Both the position numbers and the translations under genes were made by a program. Positions 37,638 to 53,029 of a DNA stretch of 64,000 nt are shown one piece after another. The first letter of the stretch is position 1. Each line of letters begins with the position of its first letter. Where the stretch lies: contig JAJUBI010000005.1 in NCBI GenBank assembly GCA_022419385.1, positions 3,224,001-3,288,000 on the forward strand, in the 5' to 3' direction. Origin of the DNA: Paraconiothyrium sp. Pb-2020 (Eukaryota; Ascomycota; Dothideomycetes; Pleosporales; Didymosphaeriaceae). The notes under the pieces were generated by a model, which saw only the letters and a program-made list of their open reading frames with translations, searched no databases and was not told the origin of the DNA.

Positions 37638-38132
37638 TATTACAATTACAACAGATTAAGACCTAGCAAAGGGGAATAGTTACACGCAGGGTATTAGCAA
37701 TACCTTTATTACTAACTAGAGGACAGACACTAGACGGCAGGGCTAATTAGCTAAGATATTATATAACTAGAATCCTACTAAGAGGGCTAGATCCTAGGAG
37801 CAACTAGGCTTAGTAGGATTAACTAAGATACTTCTACTAAGAAGGTATAATTCTAGGGAGTATAGTAAGCTAAAGGATTATAAGAATAACAAAGAATAGT
37901 ATATAGTTTAGAGAGACTTTAGTATTTTTTATATTCTTTATAGTTAATTCTTCTATAGTTGAAATTAAAGCACATCTTCTATATAAGATCTATTAGTCTT
38001 CTTATATAATTATTACCTTGCTTTTTATAGCAGGGTTAGGATATTCTTACACCCCTTATTACTTATCTGCTCTTGTCCACTAAATACCTACAAGGCCGGC
38101 CTAGGTTAGGTACGTGGAACCCCCTTATAACA
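37638..38132 (+). repeat. Solo LTR of family A (495 bp)
   Basis: Ends TATTAC...ATAACA (originally TGTTAT...ATAACA), flanked by perfect 5-bp duplications CCTAA at 37633-37637 and 38133-38137. Same length as both LTRs of element A. No internal sequence, so it arose by LTR-LTR recombination. Confidence 0.85.
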
Positions 38133-38207
38133 CCTAAAAGGCCCTAAGCTACTTAGCCTATAGCCTTAAACTAGAAGAAACCTCTATAAGAGTATAAACT
38201 AGCTTAG

Positions 38208-39320
38208 TGTTATAATTACAACAGATTAGGACCTAGCAAAGGAGAATAATTACATATAGAATATTAGTAATACCTTTATTACTAATTAAAGAATAGACAC
38301 TAGTTAGTAGGCTAATTAGCTAAGGTGTTATATAACTAGGCTCCTACTAAGAGGGTAGAATTCTAGAAGTAAGTAAGTTTAGTAGAATTACTTAAGATAC
38401 TTCTACTAAGAGATATAATTTTCTAGAGTATAGTAAAGTAAGGGATTATAAGAATAATAAAGAATAGTATATAGTTTAAAAAAACTTTAGTATCTTTTTA
38501 TTCTTTATAGTTAATTCTTCTATAGTTAAAATTAAAGTATATCTTCTATATAAGATCTATTAGTCTTTTTATATAATTATTATCTTACTCTTTAAAGTAA
38601 GGTTAGAATATTTTATACCCTTTATTATCTATCTGCTCTTAATTACTAAATACCTATAAGGCTAGTCTAGGTTAGATACATAGAACCCCCTTATAACACT
38701 TTAACTACTTAATATTTAAAATATTATAGTAATACCCTTAAGCTTAACTAGGTTAAGAGCCCTAATAAAAAGTATAGCTTCTAGGCTAGTAACTAATTTA
38801 GTAGTACTACTAGCTACTTAAGTAGTAGAGATATAGAAACTTTAAAATATAGTAAAGATATTAATAGTACCTTCTACTCTAATAGTTATGCTAGCTAAAA
38901 TATAGTTTAAAGTACTAGAGCTATATAATAGAGAGAAGGTAGACTTTAAGACCTTTCTTACTAATATAGACCTATACTATTAATATAATTCTAATACCTT
39001 TAGTAATAACTATGCTAAGATACTAGCTACTAGATTATATATAAAGGGTAAAGCTGCCTAATAGATAAGACCCTTAATAGACAACTTTCTAGTATATAAA
39101 ACCTAACTTAATAAATAGAAAGAAGAAACTACTAAGGTTTTTAGGTCCTAGAAAAAATTTAAGAAATAAATTAAAGTTATATTTAGTAATATAGATAAAA
39201 AATAATAAGTAGAAAGATTAATTTAGCGCCTTAAATAAAAAAGCTTAGCTAGTAAGTATATAGCTAAATTTTATACGTTATAAGCCTAAATTGCGTAGAA
39301 CAACGCTTTACTATTATAAG
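38208..39320 (+). mobile_element. Truncated family-A Gypsy element (5' LTR and partial gag)
   Basis: A 491-bp LTR (38208-38698, TGTTATAA...TTATAACA) is followed by internal sequence that matches the 5' internal region of element A read from 53,029 downwards. A gag relic (VDLKTF-type segment near 38,940, then NNYAKI) is readable. Similarity to element A stops near 39,320; there is no 3' LTR. Confidence 0.75.
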
Positions 39321-40132
39321 AAAGTCTCGTAAACGTAGGTAGGTAGCCTTAGTAATAAGACTTTCTTGCTAGTAATAAAAGGACCTAGGCACCTTTATAT
39401 ACTAGGCTTAAATAGGAAGGTAATATATAATATATAAATATATCTTTATCTAAAAGATATAAATAGAAGTATAACTTATAACTAACTATAAGTTAAAAGG
39501 TCGATATTGTTTGCTAGGTACAGAACTGAAAAGTAGAGAAACAACGTACCTATATATATAGATAGATCGGCTCCCCACTATTCTCCTACTATCGGATCCC
39601 CCTAATTCCGATCTACGGATCTTCTTAAACTATTACCTAGTAATTTCCTATCTAATAGTTATCTGAACTCCTATCTCTAGAATTTCTCCTATCTCGGCTC
39701 TCCTCTATGGGTCTCCTCACGGGTCTCCTCAGAAAACACAAAAAAATAATATAAAAGACTAGATTTATATACTAACCTAATTCGGATATTCGGGACTAAT
39801 CCGGATTAGGTAATAGTAACTAATCCGGATTAGGTAATAGTATATATATAAATTATTAGACCAGCTTATAAGCTAGTCTATTATAGGAAATATTAATTAT
39901 TTTGGTTTTTTATCTTTTATAAGAAATCTTATAAAATCTTATAAGAACTTATAAGGATATTAAGAAGCTTATTATTAAGCTAAATATATATATTAACCTA
40001 GATATAAAATATAGAATTACTATATCTTAGGTTGTTATAAATATTTATAATATTAGCTTAGTAATAGAAGCTAGTACTAAATAGATAATTAAAACTTATA
40101 TAACTTATATAATCTTATTAAAGATTTTACAC
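39321..40132. other. Unassigned AT-rich segment with a less mutated island
   Basis: No retroelement motif recognised. Bases about 39,500-39,850 keep CG and CA dinucleotides that are rare elsewhere in the isochore. It contains the 24-bp tandem duplication at 39795-39842 and an imperfect hairpin AGACCAGCTT/AAGCTAGTCT near 39,859-39,880. Confidence 0.45.
39795..39842. repeat. Perfect 24-bp tandem duplication with AATCCGGATT palindrome
   Basis: Two exact adjacent copies (39795-39818 and 39819-39842), each with a 10-bp palindrome. Confidence 0.9.
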
Positions 40133-43100
40133 AGGTTAGATGCTAAGTATAATATAAACATATAATTAAAGTTATATAATTAGATCTGTAGATCTGTAGG
40201 TGCTAAGAATATAGAGCCATAGAGCTAAAATCTATAAATCTATAAGAGCCTATAAACAGAGCCTATAGAGCCTAGGCTAGATAGTAGTATATAGAGATAA
40301 TAGATTACCGCTAGTAATCCCTTATTATTAATCTATAATATAGTTTACTATATCTAGTTTTCTTATAGAAGATTACCCTTAAGTCTTTAGCAATATATTT
40401 TTATTATAGTAATTAATTAACACTTACCTATATACAACTTATATAACCCTATATACTACTTATCTCTTACTAGAACCCTAACTAGGCTGCGGCTTACTAC
40501 AGTGTTAAGAAGGCCCTATTATACTTTAACAATTATATTTTAAGAGTCTCTATAGGTATATACTTAGGTTACCCTTACTAAATAATAGCTTCTACAGTAA
40601 ACTAACTAATATTATTAGACCTAACAGACCTAGTCTAGATAAAGAAATAACTTAACTACCTAAATAAAGAAAACTAAAGGTAAAAGAATACCTATAATAA
40701 GTTAGTAAAATAAGTAAAGGCTATATTAAAAGAAAAAGGAGAAGGAGCTAATAAAATAATAAAAAAAAAAATTTAATAAATAAAGCTTAGAATAAGGAGT
40801 AGACCCTTAAAGCTAGCTAATCTAAAAAAGTTTAATAAAATAAGAACTAAGCTTAGGGGATTCCTAGCCTCTATATCCCTTTATTTAGATTTAAATTAAA
40901 AATATCTTAGAGAGGAAGATTAGAAAGTAGCTTATATAGTAATTTACTTTATAGGTAAGGTAATAGACTAGTTTAACAGTTACCTTATAGACTAAAGGAC
41001 AAACTAAGTAGATAACTAAAAAATAGAGACTAACCTTATCTTTATAAGTTATACTTATTTTAAGTAAAAACTCTAATTAACCTTTAGTAATATTAATACA
41101 GAATATATAGCTAAATAAAAACTCTTAAAGCTCTAATAGACTAAGACAGTAGCAGCCTATATATTAGTATTTAAATAGCTAGCTAATAAGGTCTTAGACT
41201 ATAAAGAATAGGCTCTAATATAGAAGTTCTATAAGAAACTTAAATTAGATATTAGATATAAGATAATTAGGATAAAGAAACTAATAACTCTATCTATAAT
41301 AATTAAATAAGCTGTCTAAGTAGATAATAAGTTATTTCTATAGAAATAAAATAATAAAGAAGGAAGTAGATATAGTATAAATAGCTAAAACTATAAAACC
41401 TATAATAAAGGGGATCTAATAGTCTTAGATACTAATAAAGAAAAGGGATTAAGTTAGAATATAATAAAAGAAAAGTAATATAAGAAAGGTACTTACTTTA
41501 GCTATAGTAAAAAGGGTTATATTACTAGAAACTGTCTAAGTAAAAGCTAGAAAAAGTCTATAAAAGGTACTAGAGAGAAACTAAAGAAGCAAGAAACCTT
41601 AAAGAAAACTAAAGAGAAACTAGCTAGTAGTAAGAAGTATAAGGCTACTTATTAGGCTAAATATTTCTAAGATATATATATATTATATATAAAGATAAAA
41701 AAGAATATAAAATACTAGCCTATAGAAGAAAGGCTAGCAGCAACTTAGAAAGACTAGATAATTCTATAGTTAGAGAAGTAAAATACCTAAGTTCTAGAAT
41801 TCTATAATACTAAAGATTTAGAAAGCAAATCTAATAATAATAAAGGAAATAGTAACTTAAATAGATTAATAGATACCTTATTCTAGTTAACCTTAAGAGG
41901 AGACGAACCCCTCTTCTTATTACTAGTATAAAAGGCACCTATGTCCCCTAGTAAAAATATCTATATAGAAGGAATTAAATATTTTTAGCCTATAGAACTA
42001 ACGTATAAAGCAGCTAGGCTAGTTAAGACTAAAGATATATAATAAATAATTAGGGGCCTACACTTCTACTATAAGAATTTATATAGAGAAACTATCTATA
42101 AGGTTTATAAAAACTAGAAGATCTAGTTTCTATAAAATATAAAGTTTATAAGCTTTAATAAATAGGTAAAATAAAATATAGTTCTAGTAAGGGAAATGCT
42201 AAATAAATAAGAATAGGCTTAGATTACTAATAAAATTAAGTAGGTAGATAAAGCTTATACACCTTAAATTATAATAAAGTACTAGATTCTAGTTAAGGAA
42301 GAACACTTAGATAAATTAGTAAAACTAATAAAAAGGGATAACTTCTAAATACTAACTAAATACTTAGCGTATTATAAGTTATTATAGATATTATATATTA
42401 TAGATAACTATCTAATATACCTAATTCTAAAAAAGCAATATTACGCCTTTCTAATTTAGATAATAGATAACCCCTATAATAACCTTATTCTAAGGGATAA
42501 AGTACATAGGTGGCATTTAAAAAAGAAGTATAGAGGATACCTAGTACTAGCCTTTAGACTTCTCTTACTAATTAAATATATAAAAGGGCAACCTTAGTAT
42601 AAGTACCCTAAGAATAAATGCCCTTAGTATATAGCTAAAAAGATATAGATAAAGTATTAGCTAAAAGGTAAAAAAGCTTTAAGGGGTATATAGGGGCTAT
42701 ATATTATAATTTAAAGAAAATACTAAGGAAAACTAATTAAAGTAATAATTAATAGTAGAGTAATATAGAATTTTATCTTTAAGAACTTTACAGAAAATAA
42801 AGGGCTCTACTATACTAATAAAATAGAGAAAAGAATCTTATTTAATATTAAAGGGTTACCCTTCTAAGAACAAATCTATATAGAAACTACACTAGAAACC
42901 TTTCTATTTAAAGGACTAGTTATTAATAACTTTATTATAGACTTAGCTAAGATAGATAATTAGTAAAATATAATCTTAGAAATACTATAGCTAAGGTAGG
43001 TTAACCTAACTATCTACTAGGGAATAAAATAAGTTTAATACCTATATTAACTAATAGTAAGTAAGGAACTTACCCTAGGGATACTAGACTAATACTAGAG

Positions 43101-44645
43101 GTTTACAGATATCTTTAATAAACTAGAAGAATACCTTCTAAAATACGCTAAATAGAACTATAAGATTAGACTAGAGGAAGAAAAATAACCTATATAGGGA
43201 CTAGTATATAAAATAACTAAATAGAAACTTAAGATTACTAAACAATATATTAAAAATAATTTTAAATAAAAGTATATTAGACCTTCTTAGTCTTCTGCTG
43301 CTTATAGAGTTACCTTTATAGAAAAGAAAGATAATCTAGAACTATAGTTCTATATTAACTTTAGAAAAATAAATACTATTATAATTAAAAATTAGTACCT
43401 ATTACTCTTAATATTAGACCTATAAGACTAACTCTAAGACGCAAAGATCTTTACCTACTTAGATATAAAAAATATATACTACTAAATTAGAATAAAGAAA
43501 GGTAAGAAATAGAAAACTGCCTTTAGAATAAAGCTAGGGCTGTTTAAATATAATATTATACCCTTTAGGCTTACTAATACCCTAGTAGTCTTTTAGAAAT
43601 AAATTAATACTATGCTTTAAGAATGTATTAGTAAGTATACTATAGTATACCTAGATAATGTCTTAATATACTTAAATAATAAATAAGACTACTAGAAGTA
43701 TATAGAAGAAGTACTAAACTATATAAATAAAGCTAAGCTATATCTAAAGCTTAAGAAATATAAATTCTATATTACTTAAATTATTTTCTTAGGATTTATA
43801 GTAGAACCTAGAAAGCTTAAGATTAAATAAATAAAACTCTAAAAGATCTTAGATTAGAGGAAGCTAGAAAATATTAAGGATATCTAATTTTTTTTTTAAG
43901 TTTATAATTACTATAGTTTGTTCTAAACTAAATAAAGAATAGAGCCCCTTATAAGGCTAACTAAAAAGGAAGTACCCTTTAAATAAATAGATAAATACTA
44001 ATAAGTAATAGATTAACTTAAGAAGGAATTTGCTAAAGAATCTATTTTATAAATTTTTAATCCCTACTATTCTGCTATACTAGAATAAATATATTAAATT
44101 TTACTATAGGAGTATGCCTACTCTAGTAAGATCTAGAAATAGATAAAAAGCACCTATATAGCTATTACTTCTAAAAAATATAAAAATAGAACTTAACTAT
44201 AATATCTATAATAAGAAAATATTAGTAATAGTTAAAGTATTTAAAGAGTAGAGGACTTACCTCTAAGGTATAAAATACTAATACTAGTCTTTTTAGACTA
44301 CAAGAATTTAATAGAATTTATAATAAATAAGGCCCTTATACCAGTAGTAAGATAGGCGCAGACCCTATTAATATATAATTTTAAAATTATATATACCTAA
44401 GAATAGAAAACCTTTAGGCAGATACCTTAAGTAGAAGGCCTAACTTATAAGAAAAACTAAAGTATTAGGGGCCCTACTTTAATTTAATAAAGATAGAACT
44501 ATTATCTACAATACACTAAAACTAGTAATAATAGAAACCTAGACTAGTATATAGTATAACTAGATTAAGAAAGAAATAGTAATTAGTAATAAAAATATAA
44601 GCTACCTACCTATAGAAATAAAGTATAAGAATAATATTTATAAGG

Positions 44646-44808
44646 TGTTAGGCTTATATAGCAGCGAGTAACACTTAGGTTATAATAAAGTTAATTTCTG
44701 TCTAAGTTCTCTCTACCCCTAATAGGCTTTCTACTTCGCCTTACTAGTGCTGCGCTATAGTAGCATATATAAGATACTATCTACGTAGTTTCTACTTTTA
44801 CCCTTACA
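44646..44808 (-). repeat. 3' LTR of element C (163 bp)
   Basis: TGTTAGG...TTACA on the + strand; less mutated than its partner. Followed by the polypurine tract. Confidence 0.85.
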
Positions 44809-46320
44809 ACTATCCCCCTCCCCTTATATAACCGCCTTAGTTATATATTTAATAGGGTATTACTGTAATTACGTTATATAGTTGCCTACGCTATAATATA
44901 TCTATACTATTATTTACCTAGTATTTTGTTGCGCTGAGTAAAGGTTAAAAAAGTAAATAATCCCCTTAATAGGCAGTAACTCTATAGTAATAGTTACTAT
45001 AGGTAATATAGTAATAGCAGTGTATAGATATATATTATAAAGTTTTTTAACTTCTCTTTTTCTTTCTTCTTAGAAATCTAGTGCCTTACCTTTGTATACT
45101 AATCGCTGTTCTATTATACACTCTTTGTTATAGAGTTGCCTAACTAAATCCTTAATATAGGCTGTATTCTGCTATTATTTTACTATTACTAACCTTTTAA
45201 GTAGACTTTAGTAGCTAAGCACTATAGCCCTATTTATAAGTTACTAGAGCCCTACTGCCTAAGGTGTACTAAGCAGATTAGCTATAATAAGTAAAAGTTT
45301 TAAATATAAAGATAAATAGTCTATAAGTAAAGTATTGTATTAAACTTTATAAAGGGTGTAAAGAAATTCTGCCCTAGTTTATTAAGTATATTAATAGTTT
45401 AATTTGCGTACACTAGCGTACTAACACTAACTTAAATAAAGACCCTAAGAACTATATTACCTTAGTAAAGGTAACACACTAGTTTACTCTTAATATTAAT
45501 ATTTTCTTATATAAGGAGAATAAATAAGGCCTAAAGAAGAAACCTACTGCAGTAGAGGCAGTATTACTCTAAGTTAAGGCTACTAACTGCCTTACTAGTG
45601 CTATTAAGGGTATTCTAGATATTCTTAGGTTAAAGGTATATACTTTAAGGCTATTAGTTTACTGTTATACTAATATTAAGTAGGCTAGGCTACCTACCTT
45701 AGGTAATACTAATATACTGTCTAATAGTATATTTTCTAATTCTAAAGAAGAAGATAAGGGTAATCTCTAAGCCTCTTTTATACCTTCTAATAGTAGTAGT
45801 AGTAATAACTTAGAGCCTTTAGAGGGCAATACTACTAAGGGTACTAGGGGTAATACTCTAGCCCCTAAGAAGGTATCTACTTACAATTCTACTACTAAGA
45901 GTACTAAGGGTAATATCTTAGAATTTTATACTACTTCTACCCCTATATACTACTACTATACCTTCTAGTCCCCTTTAGCTTATCTTAACTAAGAACCTTC
46001 TAATACTCTTATAGGCTTTTATTACACTACTTTAAGCTATAACCTTACTACTGCTATATAGGAGTCCCCCCTTAAAGATAAAGAGAAGGAGCCTAATTAA
46101 AATAAAGAGAAAAAGTCTATTTAGAAAACCTCTAAAGATAAGTAGAGAGAGGCAGCCCTTACTAGTCTAAAGGCCTTACTTTATACCTTTAGTTCTACTA
46201 AGAGTAAGATACCTATTCTACCTCCTACTTTATATACTACTATTAATTTAGCACCCCCTACTACCTTTTAGTCTACTAACTTTACCTCTTTTTCTAAGTA
46301 TAAGGAGTGTAACAGTAATA

Positions 46321-46815
46321 TATTATAAGGGGGTTCCACGTACCTAACCTAGGCCGGCCTTATAGGTATTTAGTAGACAAGAGCAAATAAGCAATAAGGG
46401 GTGTAAGAATATTCTAACCCTACTATAAAAAGTAAGGTAATAATTATATAAAAAGACTAATAGATCTTATGTAGAAGATATACTTTAATTTTAACTATAG
46501 AAGAGTTAACTATAAAGAATATAAAAGATACTAAAATTCTTTTAGACTATATACTATTCTTTATTATTCTTATAATCCCTTTCTTTGCTGTGCTCTAGAG
46601 AATTATATCCCCTTAGTAGAAGTATCTTAAGTAATCCTACTAAGCTAGCTTACTCCTAGAATTCTACCCTTTTAGTAGGATTCTATTTACATAACACCTT
46701 AGCTAATTAGCCCTACTAACTAGTATCTATCCTTTAGTTAGTAATAAAGGTGTTACTAATATCCTATATATAATTATTCTCTTTTACTAGGTCTTAATCT
46801 ATTATAATTGTAATA
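46321..46815 (-). repeat. 3' LTR of element A (495 bp)
   Basis: Reverse-orientation copy of the solo LTR at 37638; ends TATTATAAGG...AATTGTAATA after mutation. Confidence 0.88.
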
Positions 46816-49800
46816 TTATCCGCCCCTTTAGAGTTATTATTCTAAGACCCTAGTGTTATTCTATATAACCTCTAGCTATAGTTTCTTCTTAAAGGTAGGA
46901 CTTCTATCTTATTATATCCTTTTTCTTTCTACCTCCCTAACTATACCTAAGGTACTAAAATAATCCTTAACTAACTATTATTATACTTATACTAATAAGG
47001 TATATTCGCGTAGCCTAGAGATATAAATAAAGTGCAACTGTTATATAAAGGAAAAATTTCTAAGTATTTTATAGATACTATAATAAGAAGTATATATATA
47101 TTATAGTTTTATAGAGTGTAGCCTCTAGATTTCTAAGAAAGAGTAGAAGTATATCTAGTCTAAAAAGTGCTAGAAGCAGCTTACTCTTCTTTTTATAGAG
47201 CTAAGGTTACTTACCTCTACCTTAAGATTGCTTAAGTAGAGAAAGAGGAGTAATCCTTTATAGTATATAATACTTATGTAGCTAACGTAATAGAGACTTA
47301 GAGAAGGCCTTAAAGAGTAAAGTTCTAATATTCTATCTATTCTATTGCTATTCTTACCTTTAACTAACCTAGGCTAGTTATAGGCTAATACTTTTTTCTT
47401 TAATCTTTCTACCTTTTACCTAGACCTTAGAGCAACCTTTCTAGAGTATTACTTCTCTAGAATTAATTTTTCTAGATTATAGCTTAAAAGTTTTCTAGTA
47501 CCTTCTTATAGTTTATAAGGTTTTCTTTTAGTTTCTAAGTGTTATACTGCTCTAGCCATCCTTTCTATTTAACTAGATATTTTTACTAACTCTTAACTGT
47601 TTATAGGTCCCTAATCTTTTTAACCTTATACTTATTATCTTCTAGCTCTAGCTAAGTCTTAATTAGAGTGTCTAGTGGTGCTAGTTCTAGGAGGTTTTTA
47701 TAAAAGGTAGTATATACTTTAGTACCTATAGGTAAAAGCAATTTATTTATAACTAGTCCTTTAGTCTCTTATATTTTAAAGGGGCCTACCTATAGGTAAT
47801 CTAGTTTTTTACTTAGTTATTTTATCTTAAGGTTTTTCTAGAATAGGAAAACTTTATCCCCCTCTTTAAAGGTTAGTCCCTTAATTCTTTGTTTATTTAT
47901 ATTTTTAGACGCTAAGAGGGCTTTATAGGTAATTCTATTCTATAATATAAAGTATAGGTCCCTTATTCTTTAAGCTTTATCTTATACTTCTATAGAAATA
48001 CTTTCTATATTCTTTAGATTTTAATAAGCAACTAGCTTATATCTGTAATTTATATAGTAGGGAAGTACCCTATTGTACCTAACCTAGTGCTATTATTATA
48101 ATTATACCGTAGGTAAGAGTTTAACCAATTATCTTACTATTTATTAATATAGAATTATAGATACTATTCTAGTGTCTAATTTATATATTCTGTCTATCTG
48201 TCTGTTTATAGATAGAAGCTTATTAATAGCTTTCTATTTATACTTAATGTGGCTATAAACGTATCCTAATATTTAGATATAAAGAGTTTATTATAATCTA
48301 TAATAAATTCTTCTAGTAGACTGTATTTTATAAATAGTGTATTATTAACTTTGTAAGTAAGGTCTTCTACTATTATAAACTCTTTTATAGGCCTAAACTT
48401 TACTGCCTTAGTAAGCTAATCTACTATTACTATAATAGTATTGTACATTTGTCTAGTTTCTAGCTATAGTAATCTTAGGAGCTTTACTATAAAGTCTATT
48501 ATTATACTTTGCTATAGCCTTTTAGCTACTAGTAGTAGTTATAGGAGTCTATAAGGCTTATGTCTCTTAGGCTTATTTTTATAATATACTAAATAGTTAC
48601 TTATTTTCTTAGTAACTAGTTATTTAAGTTTTAGAATAGTATATTTATTTGTAATGCGATGTGTTATTTCTTTAATACCTAGGTATTCCTATTCTCTTAA
48701 TTTGTGTAGCTTTCTAATTAAGACAGGTATATATTAGTCTTTTACTAGTATTCTTTGTCTATAATCTTTCTAGGTTTTATTAAAATTATTCTAAATAGAT
48801 TATACTCCTCTCTTTTTCTTAGAGAGCCGGGAGTAATCTTAAAGTTATATACCTTAGGTCTAGTGTACTAGAAAGAGGCAGCTTATACTTTAATCTTTAG
48901 TTAGTTATATTCTAATATTTATCTTTACGCATTTTGTAATAGCATTATAAGGTTAGTCTTATTTTCTATTAGGTCTAATCTTCTACTTAAGGCGTTAGCT
49001 GCGCTATTAAGAGTCCTAGTTAATAGTAAATTACAAAGTTAAAGTTTGCTAGAAATTCTACCTATTATACTTATCTTTAGTTAAGCTTCTTAGTTGTTAT
49101 AAAGCTAGTAAGGTTCTAGTAGTCTATTTATACCTCTATTTTATAGTATACTCCTATAAGTTGTGCTTCCTACTATTTAAAGGCATCTACTACTGCTAGT
49201 AGTTTCTTATTATAAATATTATAGTTAAGTTCTGCTCCTAAAACTTTTAGAAATAGTAGAATACTAGTCTCTATTTCCTATTTTTATCTAGTTATAAGAG
49301 AATTACTTTAGTATATAATTAATATCTGTTTCTACCCTTATAGGTTTCTTTAGGTTAAATATTTAGAGCAAAGGTGCTATAAGAAATATTTCTTTAACCT
49401 TTTAAATGCCTTTAGTAGTCTTCTAGTAATTAGCTAGATAACTTATTATTCTTTTTCTTTATAAGATCTATTAATAGTGCTGTTATCTTAGAATAGTCTT
49501 AATAAATTTCTAATAGAAGTTAGTAAATTCTAGAAAGAATTAGATATTCTTTACTAACTTAGAAACTAGCTATTCTTATATAGTAGCTATCTTCTTTAAA
49601 TCTATAGACACTTCTTCCCTAGAGATAATAAATTCTAGGTACTCTGTTTTTATAACATAAAACTTATATTTATTAGATATAGAGTAGTTTATACTTCTTT
49701 AGCTTCTTAAGTACCTTCTTTATATATTCTATATACTCTTCTAGCGTTTCGCTAGAATAGATAAGTATATTGTTAAGGTATACTGTGCAGAATACGTCTA

Positions 49801-52800
49801 AGTATTTATATAAGGCCTTATTAATAACTGCCTAGAACGTTGCAGGCGCGTTAGTTAAGCTAAAAGGTATAACTATATATTTATAGAGACTAAACTAGGT
49901 TCTAAATATAGTTTTACTTATATCCTTTTACTATTTATATAGTAATACCTATATGTTAAATTTTATAAACTACTTAGTCCCTTAGAGTCTGTTTATAAGC
50001 TCTATAATTAATAGTAAGGGGTACTAGTTCTTAATTATAGCATTATTTAGCTACCTATAATTTATATAGAGCCGCAGCTTACTATTTTTCTTAGGTACCT
50101 ATAGAATAGAAAATGCTGTAGGGCTCTAACTATCTTAGATATAACCTCTTACTAGGTTCTTTCTTAAGTATTCTCTTAATTTCTATTTCTAATCTACTAA
50201 TATTAGCCTTAGCTATTCTAGTTATAGCTTTGTATTTTTATCTAGGGGAATCTTATAATTCTACTTCTAGTAATTAGGGAGTTTCTCTCCTTAATTTCTT
50301 AAAGAGTTCTATATTTCTTATATTCTAGCAGAATTATGCTTCTCTCTTTTATCCTACAGGTCTAATTATTGTACCTAGATAATTTTACTTATTCTAGGTT
50401 TTTCTTAGAATCTTAGCTATTTTTATAGCTAAGATTCCCTTAGTCTATTATTTAACCTACCTATTTAGGCGTCTAGGGTCCTAGGTTTTACCTATTATAG
50501 TTATTAGGTCCTAGTAACTTTTAATATTACTCCTAGCTCTATATTATTTACTTTACCTAATCTATATTAGGGTTATATATTATTAGCTAATTATACCTAT
50601 AATAGCTTCTAGGCTTTCTAAATTTATAATAGTAAAGCTGTATTAGCTCTTAAATCCTTAATTCTAATAGGTAGTAGTATTATCTCTAGCGTAACTAGCC
50701 TTTGCTGTAACCTTATAATATTATACTATTAGCTATTTTCTAGCTATGTAGGCACCTTCTTATCTTATATAGTAGTTATATTCTTACTACCCTTAGCGCT
50801 ATTAACATTTATTATACTAGGGTCTATTAAAGCTTTTACTTAGAATTCTCTAATTATAATCTACTTTACTATTTATAGTCTTATAGTGCTATTAGCTTCT
50901 ACTCTATAAGCCTTTAGAATGCCCTTACTAGCTTAGCTCCTTACCTAGTGCGTCTAGTTTTTTAATTACTCTTATATTTTATTATAGGTGCCTTTATAGT
51001 AGTATTATTTATAGAGAGGATAGTCTATTCTAGGTTATCTTAATATTATTCTAAAGGGGTTATATAGTATCCCCTTTCTTTATAGGTATCTTTTTTAACC
51101 TTGCTTCTAAGGTGCTATAAGGGTATTCTACTATAGCCCTCCTCTAATACCTTTCTATAGTAAGTATCTAGATATATTTAGATTTCTTATCTTTCTTTAT
51201 AGTCTTTACAACCTATTATTATGCACTCTAGTGCAATATAAACTTATAGTTTAGATTAGGTAGTTTACTACTATAGATTTCTTCTTACTAAGGTATTCTA
51301 GACATTTCTAGTTCGTCTGTAATCTATCTATTTCTAGGTTTCTATATAGTCTATATCTTTTCTTATAGGGCATGTGTCTGTACACTTATACTATAGGGTT
51401 TTATTATATTATTTTAGGCCCTGTGGCCAGTTTCCTGTTAGATACTTTTACCCCTAATAAATGGGATAACTTTATATAGTATATTTTCCTAAATAAGGGC
51501 CTATAGTTCTTTTCCTATATATTAAACTAATAGACGTAGTATTCTCTACTTTAGCACTTATTTTTACTTAGTTAGACGTATTCCCTATTTCTAGGATTCT
51601 TCTATACTACGTTTCTTTAGTCTTAGTAGTAGATATAATCTATTGTATAGTATTGCCAAAACTTAATTCTTATATAATTATTCTTAATTCTAAGCTACTA
51701 AGTTAGGTTATATATTTTTTCTTATTAGGCTACTGCCTATTTGTATATCTAATATATATCTGGTCTAATAATTTAAATTTTTCTATAACAATCCTAGGCT
51801 TAGTGTGCAGGTTCCCTATATACCTAGTATTTTCTTTTAGTTACTTTATATACTACTATTCTACCTAATACCTCTAGATAGCTATTCTTATCTACCCTTT
51901 TACAGAGGTCTGTAAGCTCTATTTATAGAGATTCTGCCTTAGTATCTAGTATTATATTATTGTTCTAAATTTTGCCTAATTTAGGTGTTTTAGGGTGTAG
52001 CGTTACTATTACTACCTTAATAATCTAGGCTCTTCTTCCTTAGACTATCTTCTTTAGGCACTCTTTCTTAAAGTGCCCTTATTTACTATAGGTTAAATAG
52101 GCTTTTTTCTAAAAGTATTATTATTAGATTTTATTCTATTTCTTTTATTATAGGGTTTACTCTTTCTTTTCTTAAGCTTTATTCCCTATAATAATATCTC
52201 TATTCTTATCTTACCTATCTCCTTATTAGGTCTTTTTTAAGTTTACCTTTTATTCTATAACTAGCTTCTCTAGTTCTTTCTTCTCTAGGTGGCGTTTGTA
52301 CAGGTGTTAGTCTACTTTAACTAACAATTTAATTAAGTTTTTAAGACTTTTAGCCTTTCTATAGTATACTAACTTATCCTTTATAGTCTCTTTTAGCCTA
52401 TTATAGAAGGCTGCTTATAGCGGAGCGTTATCCTATGTAATTTAGGCTTATAACTTATAGAATTTAGCCGTATATTTACTAGCTAAGCTCTTCTATTTAA
52501 GGCGCTAAATTAATCTCTCTGCTTATTATTCCTTATCTATATTACTAAATATAACTTTAATTTATTTCTTAAATCCTTTCTAGAACCTAAAAACCTTAGT
52601 GGTTTCTTCTTTCTATTTATTAGGTCTAGTTTTATACGCTAGGAAGTTGTCTATTAAGGGTCTTATTTATTAAGCGGCTTTACCCTTTATATATAATCCA
52701 GCACTAGTATCTTAGCATAGTTTATTGCTAATATATTAAAATTATATTAATAGTATAAGTCTATATTAGTAAGAAAGGTCTTAAGGTCTACCTTCTCTCT

Positions 52801-53029
52801 ATTATATAGCTCTAGTACTTTAAACTGTATTTTAGCCGGTATAACTATTAGGCAGAAGGTACTATTAATACCTTTACTATATCTTAGAGTTCCTATATTT
52901 CTACTGCCTAAGTAGCTAGTAGCGCTACTAGATTAGTTACTAGCCTAGAAGCTGTACTTTCTATTAGGGCCCTTACCTAGTTAAGCTTAAGGGTGTTGCT
53001 ATAATATTTTAAATATTAGGTAGTTAAAG

